A stretch of DNA of 64,000 bases from Vibrio cyclitrophicus (GTDB lineage Bacteria; Pseudomonadota; Gammaproteobacteria; Enterobacterales; Vibrionaceae). The position numbers were made by a program, and so were the translations under genes. This document shows, piece by piece, positions 43,949 through 52,605 of the stretch (positions are counted from its first letter, which is position 1; every line of letters starts with the position of its first letter). The stretch is from positions 2,604,001 to 2,668,000 of the forward strand of contig CP065366.1 in NCBI GenBank assembly GCA_023206055.1. The letters are read 5' to 3'. The notes beneath the pieces are model-generated. The model was given only the letters and a program-made list of their open reading frames with translations. It was not told the origin of the DNA and ran no database searches.

Positions 43949-46186
43949 CTAGATAGGACGAACGCTGTCTCTGTCGAGTTCTGCAGCAAAACGTCTTTCA
44001 ATGAACTGTACGTTGGCATCGTTTTCTAAAGCGGTAAACGCGTCTTTCAACTTACCTTGATACAATCTTTCTCGTAATTCTAGTGGCGTTTCTCCACCAT
44101 CACCGATTTCAACACTCAAATGACACTCTTCTCCGAGCACAGTATTGAGCGACTGTAATAGTTCGCTCTGTGCGCGGTCCGTATTCAAGTGAGCTTGACT
44201 CGCTCTTAACGTTAAAGTGATTGATGTGTCGTTTTTAGCAAACACTGAGTTCAATGCTAACTGTTCAACAAGCTTGGCTGTCTCTAGCTTTTGAATCGTG
44301 GCGGACCATTCATCTTGAGCAATCGACTCTTGAAGCAATTTATCGACCATTTCTGGTGTCTTAATATGCTCTAACGCACGCTTGATCTGAGTAGGTGTAA
44401 GCTCTTTGCTCACCTCTTTCACTACAGGTTTAGACGGTTTCCAGCGATAAGGTTCATTATCATTGGTTACCTTTTCTGCAGAAGAGGCAGATAAAGAAGC
44501 TGGCGACACCCGCTCAGAGCCACCGTGTTGCTGAGCAACTCGGTCAAGAACTGAAGTTTTAGCTGGTGTCGCTTTAGCCTTTTTTGGCGCTGACCCTTTG
44601 TTTTCCGGTGCCGCACTGCCTCTGCGTTGAGAACGCAGTTGGTGGCGTAAACCACTGACAGGTGAAGTTGCACGCGCAGGCTGCTCTTGCGAAACGGGAG
44701 GAGCAGAAGGTGCAGCGCTTGGCTGTTGAACTGGACTCTGGTTCTGATAGTTCGGTTGTTGCTGCTGAGGCTGCTCTGCACCGTAGCTTGGACGCTCATC
44801 ATAAGCAGGTGGTGCATCATACTGGCTATGCGGGTAATCCTGTTCTGGATAACCTTGGTTGCCTGAGTGTTCAGCATAACCTTGCGAATCTGAATACTGT
44901 GCTGGATTCTGCTGCGGAGCCTGTTGTACCAGTTGCTGCTGCATAGTTTGCTGTTGAGGCGCCGGTTGTTGCATCTGAGGCTGTCTCGGAGCTGCCATTG
45001 GCGCAGGTTGGCTCACAGGTTGAGCAACGCTCTGAGCTTGAGCTACTGGTGCTGGCGCAGTGCTTGTCGACTGAGTCGAGATTGCTGTTGCAACCGTTTG
45101 TTCAGCAGGTCTAAAGGCCAACATGCGTAAAACTACCATCTCAATACCAACACGAGCGGTTGGCGACAGCGGTAAGTCTTCGCGACCTTTCAACACGATC
45201 TGGTAGTAAAGCTGAATGTCTTGAGGGCTGAGTGCCTTACTCAACAGTTCTAGCTTCTCAGCATCCGGTTGGGCTTTATCTAATGTTGACGGCAGAGCTT
45301 GGAACATCGCCAAACGATGGAGTTGAGTCGCAAGCTGATTCAGCAAACCATCCCACTCTAAGCCGTTCTCAGCAAGGCTTTGAATACAAGCCATAGCCAC
45401 TTGAGGCTGCTTACTGCTGATCGCTTCAAGCAGGTGAATTGCTTGGTCGGTGTCTAGCGTACCGAGCATGTGAGCCACGGTGTCTGTCACGACATTACCG
45501 TTACCTAGTGCGATAGCTTGATCCGTTAAACTCAGAGCATCACGCATACTGCCGTCAGCAGCATGAGCAATCATCCCAAGCGCACGAGATTCAGACGTCA
45601 CATTCTCTTGTTCAAGAATGTGGTCAAGCTGTTCGTGAATATTATCAACGCTGATCGGCTTAAGGTGGAACTGCAGACAACGCGACAGAATCGTCACAGG
45701 AAGCTTTTGTGGATCGGTCGTTGCGAGCAAGAATTTCACATACTCAGGCGGCTCTTCTAAGGTCTTTAGAAGCGCGTTAAAGCTGTGCCTAGAAAGCATG
45801 TGTACTTCATCGATTAGGTAAACCTTGAAGCGACCACGTGCCGGCTTGTACTGAACATTGTCCAGAAGCTCGCGGGTATCTTCTACCTTTGTACGTGATG
45901 CAGCATCGATCTCTAGCAGGTCAACAAAGCGACCTTCGTCGATCTCTTTACAGGTTGCACATTCACCACAAGGGGTTGAGGTAATGCCTGTTTCACAGTT
46001 GAGTCCTTTAGCAAACAAACGGCCGATGGTTGTTTTACCAACACCTCTTGTACCGCTGAACAGGTATGCATGGTGCAACCTATTCTGGCTAAGGGCATTC
46101 TCTAATGCTGTTAAAACATGGGCTTGACCAACCACTTCTTTGAATTTGGTTGGTCGCCATTTTCGCGCTAACGCAAGATAGCTCAT
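43949..46186 (-). CDS. dnaX: DNA polymerase III subunits tau and gamma
   Basis: This is the clamp-loader ATPase of the replicative polymerase. Its 745 residues comprise an AAA+ domain with Walker A (FSGTRGVGKTTIGRLFAKGL), a four-Cys zinc module (GECATC), Walker B VYLIDEVHML and the SRC sensor motif (LSRCLQF). A long Pro/Gln-rich linker (about 370-520) and the tau-specific C-terminal domain follow. The linker is much longer than in E. coli. A programmed -1 frameshift signal at 44579-44585 should yield the short gamma form. It follows apt by 18 bases, and ybaB-recR follow it. Confidence 0.95.
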   Translation of the reverse strand: MSYLALARKWRPTKFKEVVGQAHVLTALENALSQNRLHHAYLFSGTRGVGKTTIGRLFAKGLNCETGITSTPCGECATCKEIDEGRFVDLLEIDAASRTKVEDTRELLDNVQYKPARGRFKVYLIDEVHMLSRHSFNALLKTLEEPPEYVKFLLATTDPQKLPVTILSRCLQFHLKPISVDNIHEQLDHILEQENVTSESRALGMIAHAADGSMRDALSLTDQAIALGNGNVVTDTVAHMLGTLDTDQAIHLLEAISSKQPQVAMACIQSLAENGLEWDGLLNQLATQLHRLAMFQALPSTLDKAQPDAEKLELLSKALSPQDIQLYYQIVLKGREDLPLSPTARVGIEMVVLRMLAFRPAEQTVATAISTQSTSTAPAPVAQAQSVAQPVSQPAPMAAPRQPQMQQPAPQQQTMQQQLVQQAPQQNPAQYSDSQGYAEHSGNQGYPEQDYPHSQYDAPPAYDERPSYGAEQPQQQQPNYQNQSPVQQPSAAPSAPPVSQEQPARATSPVSGLRHQLRSQRRGSAAPENKGSAPKKAKATPAKTSVLDRVAQQHGGSERVSPASLSASSAEKVTNDNEPYRWKPSKPVVKEVSKELTPTQIKRALEHIKTPEMVDKLLQESIAQDEWSATIQKLETAKLVEQLALNSVFAKNDTSITLTLRASQAHLNTDRAQSELLQSLNTVLGEECHLSVEIGDGGETPLELRERLYQGKLKDAFTALENDANVQFIERRFAAELDRDSVRPI
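44510..44600 (-). promoter_or_regulatory. Programmed -1 ribosomal frameshift signal of dnaX
   Basis: The heptamer A-AAA-AAG (44585 to 44579, minus strand) is in the required frame: codons CCA AAA AAG, with the first A as third base. Slipping by -1 reads GGC and then TAA, giving a 537-residue gamma. AAAGGG lies eight bases upstream as stimulatory Shine-Dalgarno. Downstream, GCGACACC pairs with GGTGTCGC around an inner hairpin GTTGC-TCA-GCAAC. This is the same layout as the E. coli dnaX signal. Confidence 0.8.
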
Positions 46187-46204
46187 GAATAATTCCGAAA
46201 AGGA

Positions 46205-46750
46205 TTAGTGACCGTCGAATTCGCAGATGCTAAACACTTCTAGACCTAGGCCTTGTAAGCGCTTATCACCACCGATTTCTGGAAGGTTAATAACAAATGC
46301 AGCGTGTTCTACCACACCACCTAGCTGACGAATCAACTTTGTTGTTGCTTCAATCGTACCGCCCGTTGCTAGCAAATCATCAACCATCAACACTTTATCG
46401 CCTTCAACGATAGCGTCCGTATGGATTTCTAGCGTATCTGTGCCGTACTCAAGCTCATAAGATTGTGCCACAGTTTCGCGAGGCAGTTTGCCCGGTTTAC
46501 GAACAGGGATAAAACCAACACCTAGCTCTAATGCCAAAGGCGCACCAAATAAGAAACCACGAGCTTCAGTACCAACGATCTTAGTAAAGCCCATGTCCTT
46601 GTATGTTTCCGCTAGCAGGTCGATTGTCGCTTTATAAGCTGCTGGGTCTTCCATCAAGCTTGTTACGTCACGGAACAAAATACCCGCTTTAGGGTAATCA
46701 GGAATACTTTTGATGCTTGCTTTGATCAGAGAGATTTTTTCTGTGTTCAT
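46205..46750 (-). CDS. apt: Adenine phosphoribosyltransferase
   Basis: This purine-salvage enzyme makes AMP from adenine and PRPP. Its 181 residues start MNTEKISLIKASIKSIPDYP and contain GILFRDVTSLMEDP, GTEARGFLFGAPLALELG and the PRPP-binding loop VLMVDDLLATGGTIEAT. ATG 46750 was preferred to a GTG at 46762 because it matches family length. It is the first gene of the apt-dnaX-ybaB-recR cluster. Confidence 0.95.
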   Translation of the reverse strand: MNTEKISLIKASIKSIPDYPKAGILFRDVTSLMEDPAAYKATIDLLAETYKDMGFTKIVGTEARGFLFGAPLALELGVGFIPVRKPGKLPRETVAQSYELEYGTDTLEIHTDAIVEGDKVLMVDDLLATGGTIEATTKLIRQLGGVVEHAAFVINLPEIGGDKRLQGLGLEVFSICEFDGH

Positions 46751-46911
46751 AATCTTATGCACTTCATTAGGCCGCTTTCCAAACCCTCGTTAACGAATCA
46801 AACATCAACGCTCGGAATTAAGGAAAGGTACGATTGGTATTCATTGCAACGAGAGTCATAACTCTGATTGCTGAAATAATAAACGCCCACTATACAAGCA
46901 GGCACACTGGC

Positions 46912-47310
46912 TTAATGGTAGTGATTTTCTTTGCTGTCAGCAACCAACTCATGGGTTGGAAGTCGCATAAACCATGTGAGAAGAATAACAAGTACGCAAA
47001 TTAGGAAAGCCTTGACCCAAATGATAGGAGCAAAGTAGATGGATAACGCAAAACTCAACAAGATAAAGAACACGCCGCGCATTTTAACTTGTTTGGTGAC
47101 GGCACCGTGTTGGTACCAATTGTTCAGTAAAGGACCTAGCGTTTTATGCTCATGCATCCATTTATGAACTTTCGGATTGCTTCGCATGAAGCATGCGCTA
47201 GCAAGAAGGAGAAAAGGGGTAGTTGGCAGAACAGGTAAAATTATCCCTAGAACTGCGAGAAATATACAAAGGCCACCAGCTATATTCAGGCTTAAAACTC
47301 GAACGCTAAT
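46912..47310 (-). CDS. ybaN: YbaN-family (DUF454) membrane protein, probable AUU start
   Basis: This is an inner-membrane protein of the YbaN/DUF454 family, unknown function. The open frame from the first standard ATG (47187) gives only 91 residues and lacks the family N-terminus. Reading further upstream in the same frame supplies it (VLSLNIAGGLCIFLAVLGII, then LPVLPTTPFLLLASACFMRS) back to ATT at 47310. Five bases before that ATT is a perfect AAGGAGG (47316-47322), and an in-frame TGA lies just beyond. No ATG, GTG or TTG occurs at the expected place. I therefore propose a 132-residue protein with an AUU start, as known for infC. A mutated ATG is the alternative. Confidence 0.75.
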   Translation of the reverse strand: MSVRVLSLNIAGGLCIFLAVLGIILPVLPTTPFLLLASACFMRSNPKVHKWMHEHKTLGPLLNNWYQHGAVTKQVKMRGVFFILLSFALSIYFAPIIWVKAFLICVLVILLTWFMRLPTHELVADSKENHYH

Positions 47311-47357
47311 TGTGGCCTCCTTGAGTCAGCTATCACCAATCGACAATGACAGCTTAA

Positions 47358-47495
47358 CTAGAATGTTGCGTAACCATTGAATACACGGATCAACGTAAGT
47401 GTTGCTGGTAGCAATGGAATCATTAAAAATGCGGCTAAAAATCCTAAAAAGTAGAATACATTAAACGGGTCTTGAAAGTCTTTGTTATCTGCCAT
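47358..47495 (-). CDS. Small membrane protein (45 aa)
   Basis: ATG at 47495, preceded by AGAAG, opens a 45-codon frame: MADNKDFQDPFNVFYFLGFL, then a continuous hydrophobic stretch to about residue 37 (AAFLMIPLLPATLTLI) and the end FNGYATF. A single long helix, or a helix with a Pro kink, would span the inner membrane. It is 47 bases upstream of the proposed ybaN start and reads in the same direction, suggesting a two-gene operon. No named family is recognised. It is below common gene-length limits. Confidence 0.7.
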   Translation of the reverse strand: MADNKDFQDPFNVFYFLGFLAAFLMIPLLPATLTLIRVFNGYATF

Positions 47496-47643
47496 GATTG
47501 CTTCTTGTTTTTGTTAGTAAAGGTAAGTATCTGGCGAACCAAACCCGCTTTGCTAAATCGACATTTAACAAAAAAGGCATAGCCACACCATTTGCGCAAC
47601 TATACCTTAATCAATTATTCACAAAAACCGAGGAAATATAGGG

Positions 47644-48747
47644 TTAATCAGTAGACCCTTGGTGTATGTCTAAACTAAAACTTGCCGATCCAAGTAGGCT
47701 CAACGAAAGTTGGCAACCCTGTTCGATCGGAAGGTCCCGCGTAATAAAGTTCTTCTTACAGTTCTCGCCCAAGCGCTCACCCGCTGCAATATGTTGATTC
47801 AATTCACCATTCGACCATTGCCCATCTAAACCCGCAGGCAAAATGGATATGGTTCCCTCAGCAAGATCGGCAACACCAAATAAGGCATTCACTGGGGTGG
47901 AACATTTAGAGCAACGAATCCCCTTCTCTAATATCTCAGCAATATCTTTGAGATCAACATTAAAATCTTTTCTGTTTCTTATGTAATCGTGGAACAGCGC
48001 TCTCACCAACAATGTTGTCGCAGAGCCGCCATTATCGGAAGACGATGAATCGACGAGGTAAAAAGCAAACTGTCCATTCATCATCCACGCATAGTCAAAC
48101 ACAAGTGGCATCATCTCTGTTGATTGCAGTAAACGGTAACTGCAACGCCATGAGCCTTGTCGCGTATCTTTCTCTGGCAGGAGCGCATGCAGTAAGTCTT
48201 TTGCTGCGCTTGGGTTATCTTGAAGGTAATTCAGGTGCCAATGCAGCTCTTGGTCTTCAGGGATCTCTCCCCCATCATCCACACAGAACCACTGGCTCGA
48301 AAAATCTCGTTGGTCTGAAATGTTATCGAACGAATCTGTCAATGTATTTGCAATCGCACTTCCTAGGTGACCATGATCCTCTAACGGTTTCGCTAAAAAG
48401 TCTTTAATGCCAAATCGCAATGCTTTCGCCACATCAGACATGTCATCAGTGCCAGACACAACGATCATAGGCAGTGACGGGTACTCTAAACTGAGCTCTT
48501 CCACAAGCTCTATGCCATCAAGTATCGGCATTGATAAGTCACACACAATTAAATCTGGCGCTGAGTCTCTAAGCTTTTGCAGAGCGTCCAGTCCATTTTC
48601 AGCCTCAACCACTTTATAACCAATCTTGTCTAAATACGCGCTGGTTATACGGCGAAAAATAGGATCATCATCAACCAACATCACGCACTTTTGGTTAATT
48701 ACTTCCTGAGCCGAGGTCATTACTGGCTGACTGTGAGTTTTGTACAT
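47644..48747 (-). CDS. rssB: RssB-like response regulator (adaptor of RpoS proteolysis)
   Basis: This is a 367-residue protein. The N-terminal receiver domain has the acidic pocket (MLVDDDPIFRR), the phospho-acceptor Asp in LIVCDLSMPILDGIE and the Lys in KDFLAKPLED. The C-terminal half is a degenerate PP2C-like domain (GSWRCSYRLLQ, then VFDYAWMMNGQFAFYLVDSS and ALLVRALF-like helix), which is the RssB arrangement. E. coli RssB delivers RpoS to ClpXP. The segments DMSDVAKALRFGIKDFL and LQDNPSAAKDLLHAL align well with RssB. It has GAGG about ten bases before the ATG and is transcribed alone. Confidence 0.85.
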   Translation of the reverse strand: MYKTHSQPVMTSAQEVINQKCVMLVDDDPIFRRITSAYLDKIGYKVVEAENGLDALQKLRDSAPDLIVCDLSMPILDGIELVEELSLEYPSLPMIVVSGTDDMSDVAKALRFGIKDFLAKPLEDHGHLGSAIANTLTDSFDNISDQRDFSSQWFCVDDGGEIPEDQELHWHLNYLQDNPSAAKDLLHALLPEKDTRQGSWRCSYRLLQSTEMMPLVFDYAWMMNGQFAFYLVDSSSSDNGGSATTLLVRALFHDYIRNRKDFNVDLKDIAEILEKGIRCSKCSTPVNALFGVADLAEGTISILPAGLDGQWSNGELNQHIAAGERLGENCKKNFITRDLPIEQGCQLSLSLLGSASFSLDIHQGSTD

Positions 48748-48975
48748 AATCTATAACCTCACAAAACTAAGTCGAATTATTATTGTTATCTGTTCTAAGA
48801 ACTAATATAAAACTTAGTAATAAAATGCTAAATACACAAATTTGCACTCTTTACTGGTAATTCGTGACGAGGGTTGGAATACTGGTAAATAGTGCAACGA
48901 GTTGACGTAACGCAAACATTGATCTCACTGTTACGTATAAATTAGATGAGATTGTAAACAAATGTGTCTGGATTT

Positions 48976-49851
48976 ATGAAATTAGATGATTTAAACCTCT
49001 TTCGACTCGTCGTTGAAAATGGGAGCTACACCGCAACATCGCGCAAGACTATGATTCCGGTTGCGACCATCACACGACGCATCCAAGCCTTAGAAGATTC
49101 TTTGAACCTTAGGCTTCTTAATAGACACGCGCGTAAACTTTCTTTAACAGAGGCCGGCGAACGTTTCTTCAATGAATGCTCTCCGCTGTTGCAACGTCTC
49201 TCTTCTACTGCAGAAGAGTTAACTGACGTGTGCAAAGGCGCTTCCGGTAAGATTCGTATTACGGCACCCTCAAACCTGACCAAGCGCATGATGATGCCAA
49301 TGTTCAGTGAATTCATGACTCAATACCCTGATATCAATATTGAGCTGATGATGAACAACCAAGCGGATCAGCTGGATCCAACTGAGTGGGACGTCATTTT
49401 CAGAGTCGGTCCACAACGTGACTCAAGCCTAATCGCTCGCAAAATCAGTGAAGTCAAAGATATTCTTATCGCCAGCCCTGAGTACTTAGCGAAGAACCCA
49501 GCTCCAAGCCATGCTGAAGAGCTAGCAAACCATTCACTACTCAAAGGCTACCCGCTGATTAAGTGGCAGCTGAGTAATTCGAATGAAGAGACTGTGGTAA
49601 ATAGCGAGAAAGGTCGTTTCAATGCGAATGCGCTTAATGTCGTGAGACAAGCCTGTTCTGAAGGCCTAGGTATCACCCTAATGCCTGATGTAATGATCCG
49701 TGAATACATTGAAGATGGCAGCTTAGTGCAGGTCTTAGAAGACTGGAGTGCTAACCCTCGTGATATTTACATGCTTTATAACCACAAAGACCACCTGCCA
49801 GAGAAGGTTAGATTGTTTATCGATTTTGTGATCGCATACCACATTCACTAA
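48976..49851 (+). CDS. LysR-family transcriptional regulator
   Basis: This is a 291-residue DNA-binding regulator. The N-terminal winged helix-turn-helix (LNLFRLVVENGSYTATSRKT, then RRIQALEDSLNLRLLNRHAR) is followed by a substrate-binding domain typical of the family. I preferred ATG 48976 over GTG 48964, since LysR proteins usually begin within a few residues of the DDL motif. Its divergent neighbour is the rssB-like gene, 230 bases away, and the effector cannot be predicted. A strong terminator follows. Confidence 0.9.
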   Translation: MKLDDLNLFRLVVENGSYTATSRKTMIPVATITRRIQALEDSLNLRLLNRHARKLSLTEAGERFFNECSPLLQRLSSTAEELTDVCKGASGKIRITAPSNLTKRMMMPMFSEFMTQYPDINIELMMNNQADQLDPTEWDVIFRVGPQRDSSLIARKISEVKDILIASPEYLAKNPAPSHAEELANHSLLKGYPLIKWQLSNSNEETVVNSEKGRFNANALNVVRQACSEGLGITLMPDVMIREYIEDGSLVQVLEDWSANPRDIYMLYNHKDHLPEKVRLFIDFVIAYHIH

Positions 49852-49876
49852 GATTCAATCCCCCTTCTCTATAAAC

Positions 49877-49909
49877 AAAAAAACCAGAGCCGATGCTCTG
49901 GTTTTTTAT
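49877..49909. terminator. Bidirectional terminator between the LysR gene and purF
   Basis: AAAAACCAGAGC and GCTCTGGTTTTT form a 12-bp stem with a 4-base loop, flanked by A and T runs. The two genes converge here. Confidence 0.88.
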
Positions 49910-49930
49910 TACTCATGTTTTATGAGTACG

Positions 49931-51445
49931 CTAAGCGCCTTCGTTATGTAACTCTAGGTTAGCAAGATCTTGTTGAATCTCACGCTCAACCTTTGAATCG
50001 TCATTACGTAAAGAGTCTAGGAAATCCAGGTACGCTTGGTCGATATCGCCTGTTACATACTCGCCGTTGAATACTGAAGTATCAAAACGAGAGATGTCTT
50101 GATTACCCATACCTACAGCAGAGATTAAGTCTGGTAGCGTTTGGAAGATCAAAGCATCTGCGCCAATCTGTTTACAAATCGTTTCGTTGTCACGGCCATG
50201 AGCAATAAGCTCAGTCGCGCTTGGCATATCGATGCCGTAAACGTTCGGGAAACGAACCTCAGGAGCAGCAGAAACCATGAAGACTTTACTTGCACCAGAA
50301 TCACGAGCCATCTCAATAATCTGCTCTGATGTTGTACCACGAACAATCGAGTCATCAACCAATAGAACGTTCTTACCTTTAAACTCAGAACGAATCGCGT
50401 TGAGTTTACGGCGAACCGACTTCTTACGTTGTTGCTGACCAGGCATAATAAACGTGCGACCAACGTAGCGGTTTTTCACGAAACCTTGACGATATGGCTT
50501 ATCAATTGCTTGAGCAATTCGTAGCGCGATATCATTTGATGTTTCAGGAATTGGAATAACCACGTCAATGTCTAGGTCTGCGTACTCTTCTTTAATACGC
50601 TTACCTAGCATCTCACCCATCTCAACGCGAGCGCTGTAAACCGAGATTTTGTCGATGAATGAATCAGGACGAGCAAAATAAACAAATTCAAAAATACATG
50701 GGTTTAGTTGTGGGTTGTCTGCACATTGTTTAGTGAAAAGCTCACCATCGAATGTTGCGTAGATAGCTTCACCAGGAGCAACGTCGCGCATAAAATCAAA
50801 ACCAACAGCGTCTAACGCTACTGACTCAGACGCAACCATGTACTCTGTTTTACCTTCAACTTCACGCTTGCCAAGACACAGTGGACGAATGCCATGTGGG
50901 TCACGGAATGCGATCATACCGTGGCCGATGATCATTGCCGTTACTGCGTAAGCACCACGAATCGTGCGGTGTACATTAGATACAGCACGGAAAACATCAT
51001 CAGAAGTCACGTTACCTTTAACGGTATCGATCTCATGAGCCAATACGTTCAGTAGAACTTCAGAGTCAGACGTTGTGTTTACATGACGACGGTCTTTTTC
51101 GAACAACTTCTCACGAACTTCGTTTGCGTTCGTTAGGTTGCCGTTGTGAGCCAATGTGATGCCAAAAGGCGAGTTTACGTAGAAAGGCTGAGCTTCCGAC
51201 GCGCTTGAGCTACCTGCTGTCGGGTAACGAACATGGCCAATACCAACGTTACCTTGGAGGCGTTGCATGTGTTTTGCTTCAAAAACATCTTTTACTAAAC
51301 CGTTCGCCTTACGTAGACGGAAACGATTGCTTTCTATGGTACAAATACCAGCGGCATCTTGGCCACGATGCTGCAATACCGTTAAAGCGTCATAAATAGA
51401 CTGGTTTACAGGTGTTGAACCCACGATTCCAACAATACCACACAT
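49931..51445 (-). CDS. purF: Amidophosphoribosyltransferase
   Basis: This enzyme catalyses the first committed step of purine synthesis: PRPP plus glutamine to phosphoribosylamine. Its 504 residues start with the glutaminase nucleophile Cys2 (MCGIVGIVG). The class II glutaminase core has GIGHVRYPTAG and LAHNGNLTNA, and the PRPP motif is VLLVDDSIVRGTTSEQI. It lies 34 bases after cvpA and is governed by the PurR box upstream of cvpA, as in E. coli. Confidence 0.96.
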   Translation of the reverse strand: MCGIVGIVGSTPVNQSIYDALTVLQHRGQDAAGICTIESNRFRLRKANGLVKDVFEAKHMQRLQGNVGIGHVRYPTAGSSSASEAQPFYVNSPFGITLAHNGNLTNANEVREKLFEKDRRHVNTTSDSEVLLNVLAHEIDTVKGNVTSDDVFRAVSNVHRTIRGAYAVTAMIIGHGMIAFRDPHGIRPLCLGKREVEGKTEYMVASESVALDAVGFDFMRDVAPGEAIYATFDGELFTKQCADNPQLNPCIFEFVYFARPDSFIDKISVYSARVEMGEMLGKRIKEEYADLDIDVVIPIPETSNDIALRIAQAIDKPYRQGFVKNRYVGRTFIMPGQQQRKKSVRRKLNAIRSEFKGKNVLLVDDSIVRGTTSEQIIEMARDSGASKVFMVSAAPEVRFPNVYGIDMPSATELIAHGRDNETICKQIGADALIFQTLPDLISAVGMGNQDISRFDTSVFNGEYVTGDIDQAYLDFLDSLRNDDSKVEREIQQDLANLELHNEGA

Positions 51446-51479
51446 GTCCTAATCCTCGATTTTTCGACATTAACTGGCG

Positions 51480-51971
51480 CTAGAGCGCGCCAGATAAGAA
51501 ACTAGATGTTGCTTGTAAATGCTCGAAGAATGGCGCAATGATTCGGCTAAACTCCGGAACCAACTGCGAATTCTCCCACCACTCAGAACTTGGGAATGCA
51601 GTAAACGCATCCATGAAAAACAACACTGCTGAGACAATCAGAACACCACGTAAACCGCCAAAGACGACACCAAGGATTCTGTCTGTACCCGACAGGCCTG
51701 TTTTCTGAACTAGTTGACCGATGACATAGTTAACTAAGGCACCAACAACTAACGTTGCAACAAACAATGCTGCTATCGCAGTTCCGTTTCGAAACATCTC
51801 ATCTTCGATATTGGTGAAGTACATCGCTAATTTAGCGTAGTACTGGCTAGCAATGAAAAATGCTCCAAACCAAATTACGAGTGACAAGGCTTCTTTAGCG
51901 AAACCACGAACTAAACTGATCACGGCAGAGAAGCCGATCACGCCTAAAATGACAAAATCTAACCAATTCAT
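51480..51971 (-). CDS. cvpA: CvpA-family membrane protein (colicin V production)
   Basis: This is a 163-residue inner-membrane protein with four hydrophobic helices (MNWLDFVILGVIGFSAVISL, LSLVIWFGAFFIASQYYA, AIAALFVATLVVGALVNYV, VLIVSAVLFFMDAF). It was first identified by its need for colicin V production; its cellular role is still unsettled. It forms the cvpA-purF operon. GATGAAG precedes its ATG, and a PurR operator lies 48 bases upstream. Confidence 0.93.
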   Translation of the reverse strand: MNWLDFVILGVIGFSAVISLVRGFAKEALSLVIWFGAFFIASQYYAKLAMYFTNIEDEMFRNGTAIAALFVATLVVGALVNYVIGQLVQKTGLSGTDRILGVVFGGLRGVLIVSAVLFFMDAFTAFPSSEWWENSQLVPEFSRIIAPFFEHLQATSSFLSGAL

Positions 51972-52018
51972 GAATTCTTCATCTTAAGTTGGCGCGCATT
52001 TTAACAGAAAAAATGCTG

Positions 52019-52034
52019 ACGCAAACGTTTTCTT
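52019..52034 (-). promoter_or_regulatory. PurR operator upstream of cvpA-purF
   Basis: The minus strand reads AAGAAAACGTTTGCGT, a match at every specified base to the PurR consensus ANGAAAACGTTTNCGT. It overlaps the dedD stop by two bases and lies about 48 bases before cvpA, close to a probable -10 (TAAAAT). It predicts purine repression of cvpA-purF independent of the upstream operon. Confidence 0.88.
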
Positions 52035-52605
52035 ATGGATTTAACGGTTTAAATTTGAGCAATTGACCTTTTGAACCCGTAATTTTTTCTAATTCCTTAA
52101 TTTGTCGCTCAAGTTTGGATTTAGACACATCCGGGCCAATAATTACTCGCGTAAAAGTTTTTTCTTGCTTGGTGTGAGCTTGATAACCACGCTTCTGTAA
52201 ATCCTTAACAACGTTTTTAGCGTTGTCAGCATTCTTTAAAGCCATCAATTGAATGATCCAAGCGCTGTCTTGGTATTCATTTTTTTCCGTTACTGGCTTA
52301 ACCACCACTGCTACTTTGTCTGCTTCTTTTTCAGAAACCGACGCCGTTTGCGTATCTGAATTATCATCGACACCGCTTTCGACCACTCGCTCAACCGGGG
52401 AGTCCGGTAGCGCTATCTGATCTTCAACGGGATCGAGTACTTCAAACACTTCAACATTACTATCAAGCTCAGGCTTAATCGGAATGCTTGCAAACTCTTC
52501 TTTATAGTGGAGCTTCTTACCATCTAGCACATCGGGTAATACAATCACGCCAATGGCCACTAAAATGATGGTGCCGACTAATCGGCTTTGGAATTTACTT
52601 GCCAT
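52033..52605 (-). CDS. dedD: DedD-like SPOR-domain protein
   Basis: This is a 190-residue cell-division protein with one N-terminal membrane anchor (VGTIILVAIGVIVLPDVL), an acidic Pro-rich linker, and a C-terminal SPOR domain (AWIIQLMALKNADNAKNVVK) that binds denuded peptidoglycan at the septum. It matches E. coli DedD in length, topology and place. Its ATG immediately follows the folC stop with no gap, suggesting translational coupling. Confidence 0.92.
   Translation of the reverse strand: MASKFQSRLVGTIILVAIGVIVLPDVLDGKKLHYKEEFASIPIKPELDSNVEVFEVLDPVEDQIALPDSPVERVVESGVDDNSDTQTASVSEKEADKVAVVVKPVTEKNEYQDSAWIIQLMALKNADNAKNVVKDLQKRGYQAHTKQEKTFTRVIIGPDVSKSKLERQIKELEKITGSKGQLLKFKPLNP

Noticed and set aside
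46912..47187. ybaN as a 91-residue protein from the first ATG
   Set aside because: This lacks the family N-terminus, which is present in the same frame directly upstream behind a perfect ribosome site.
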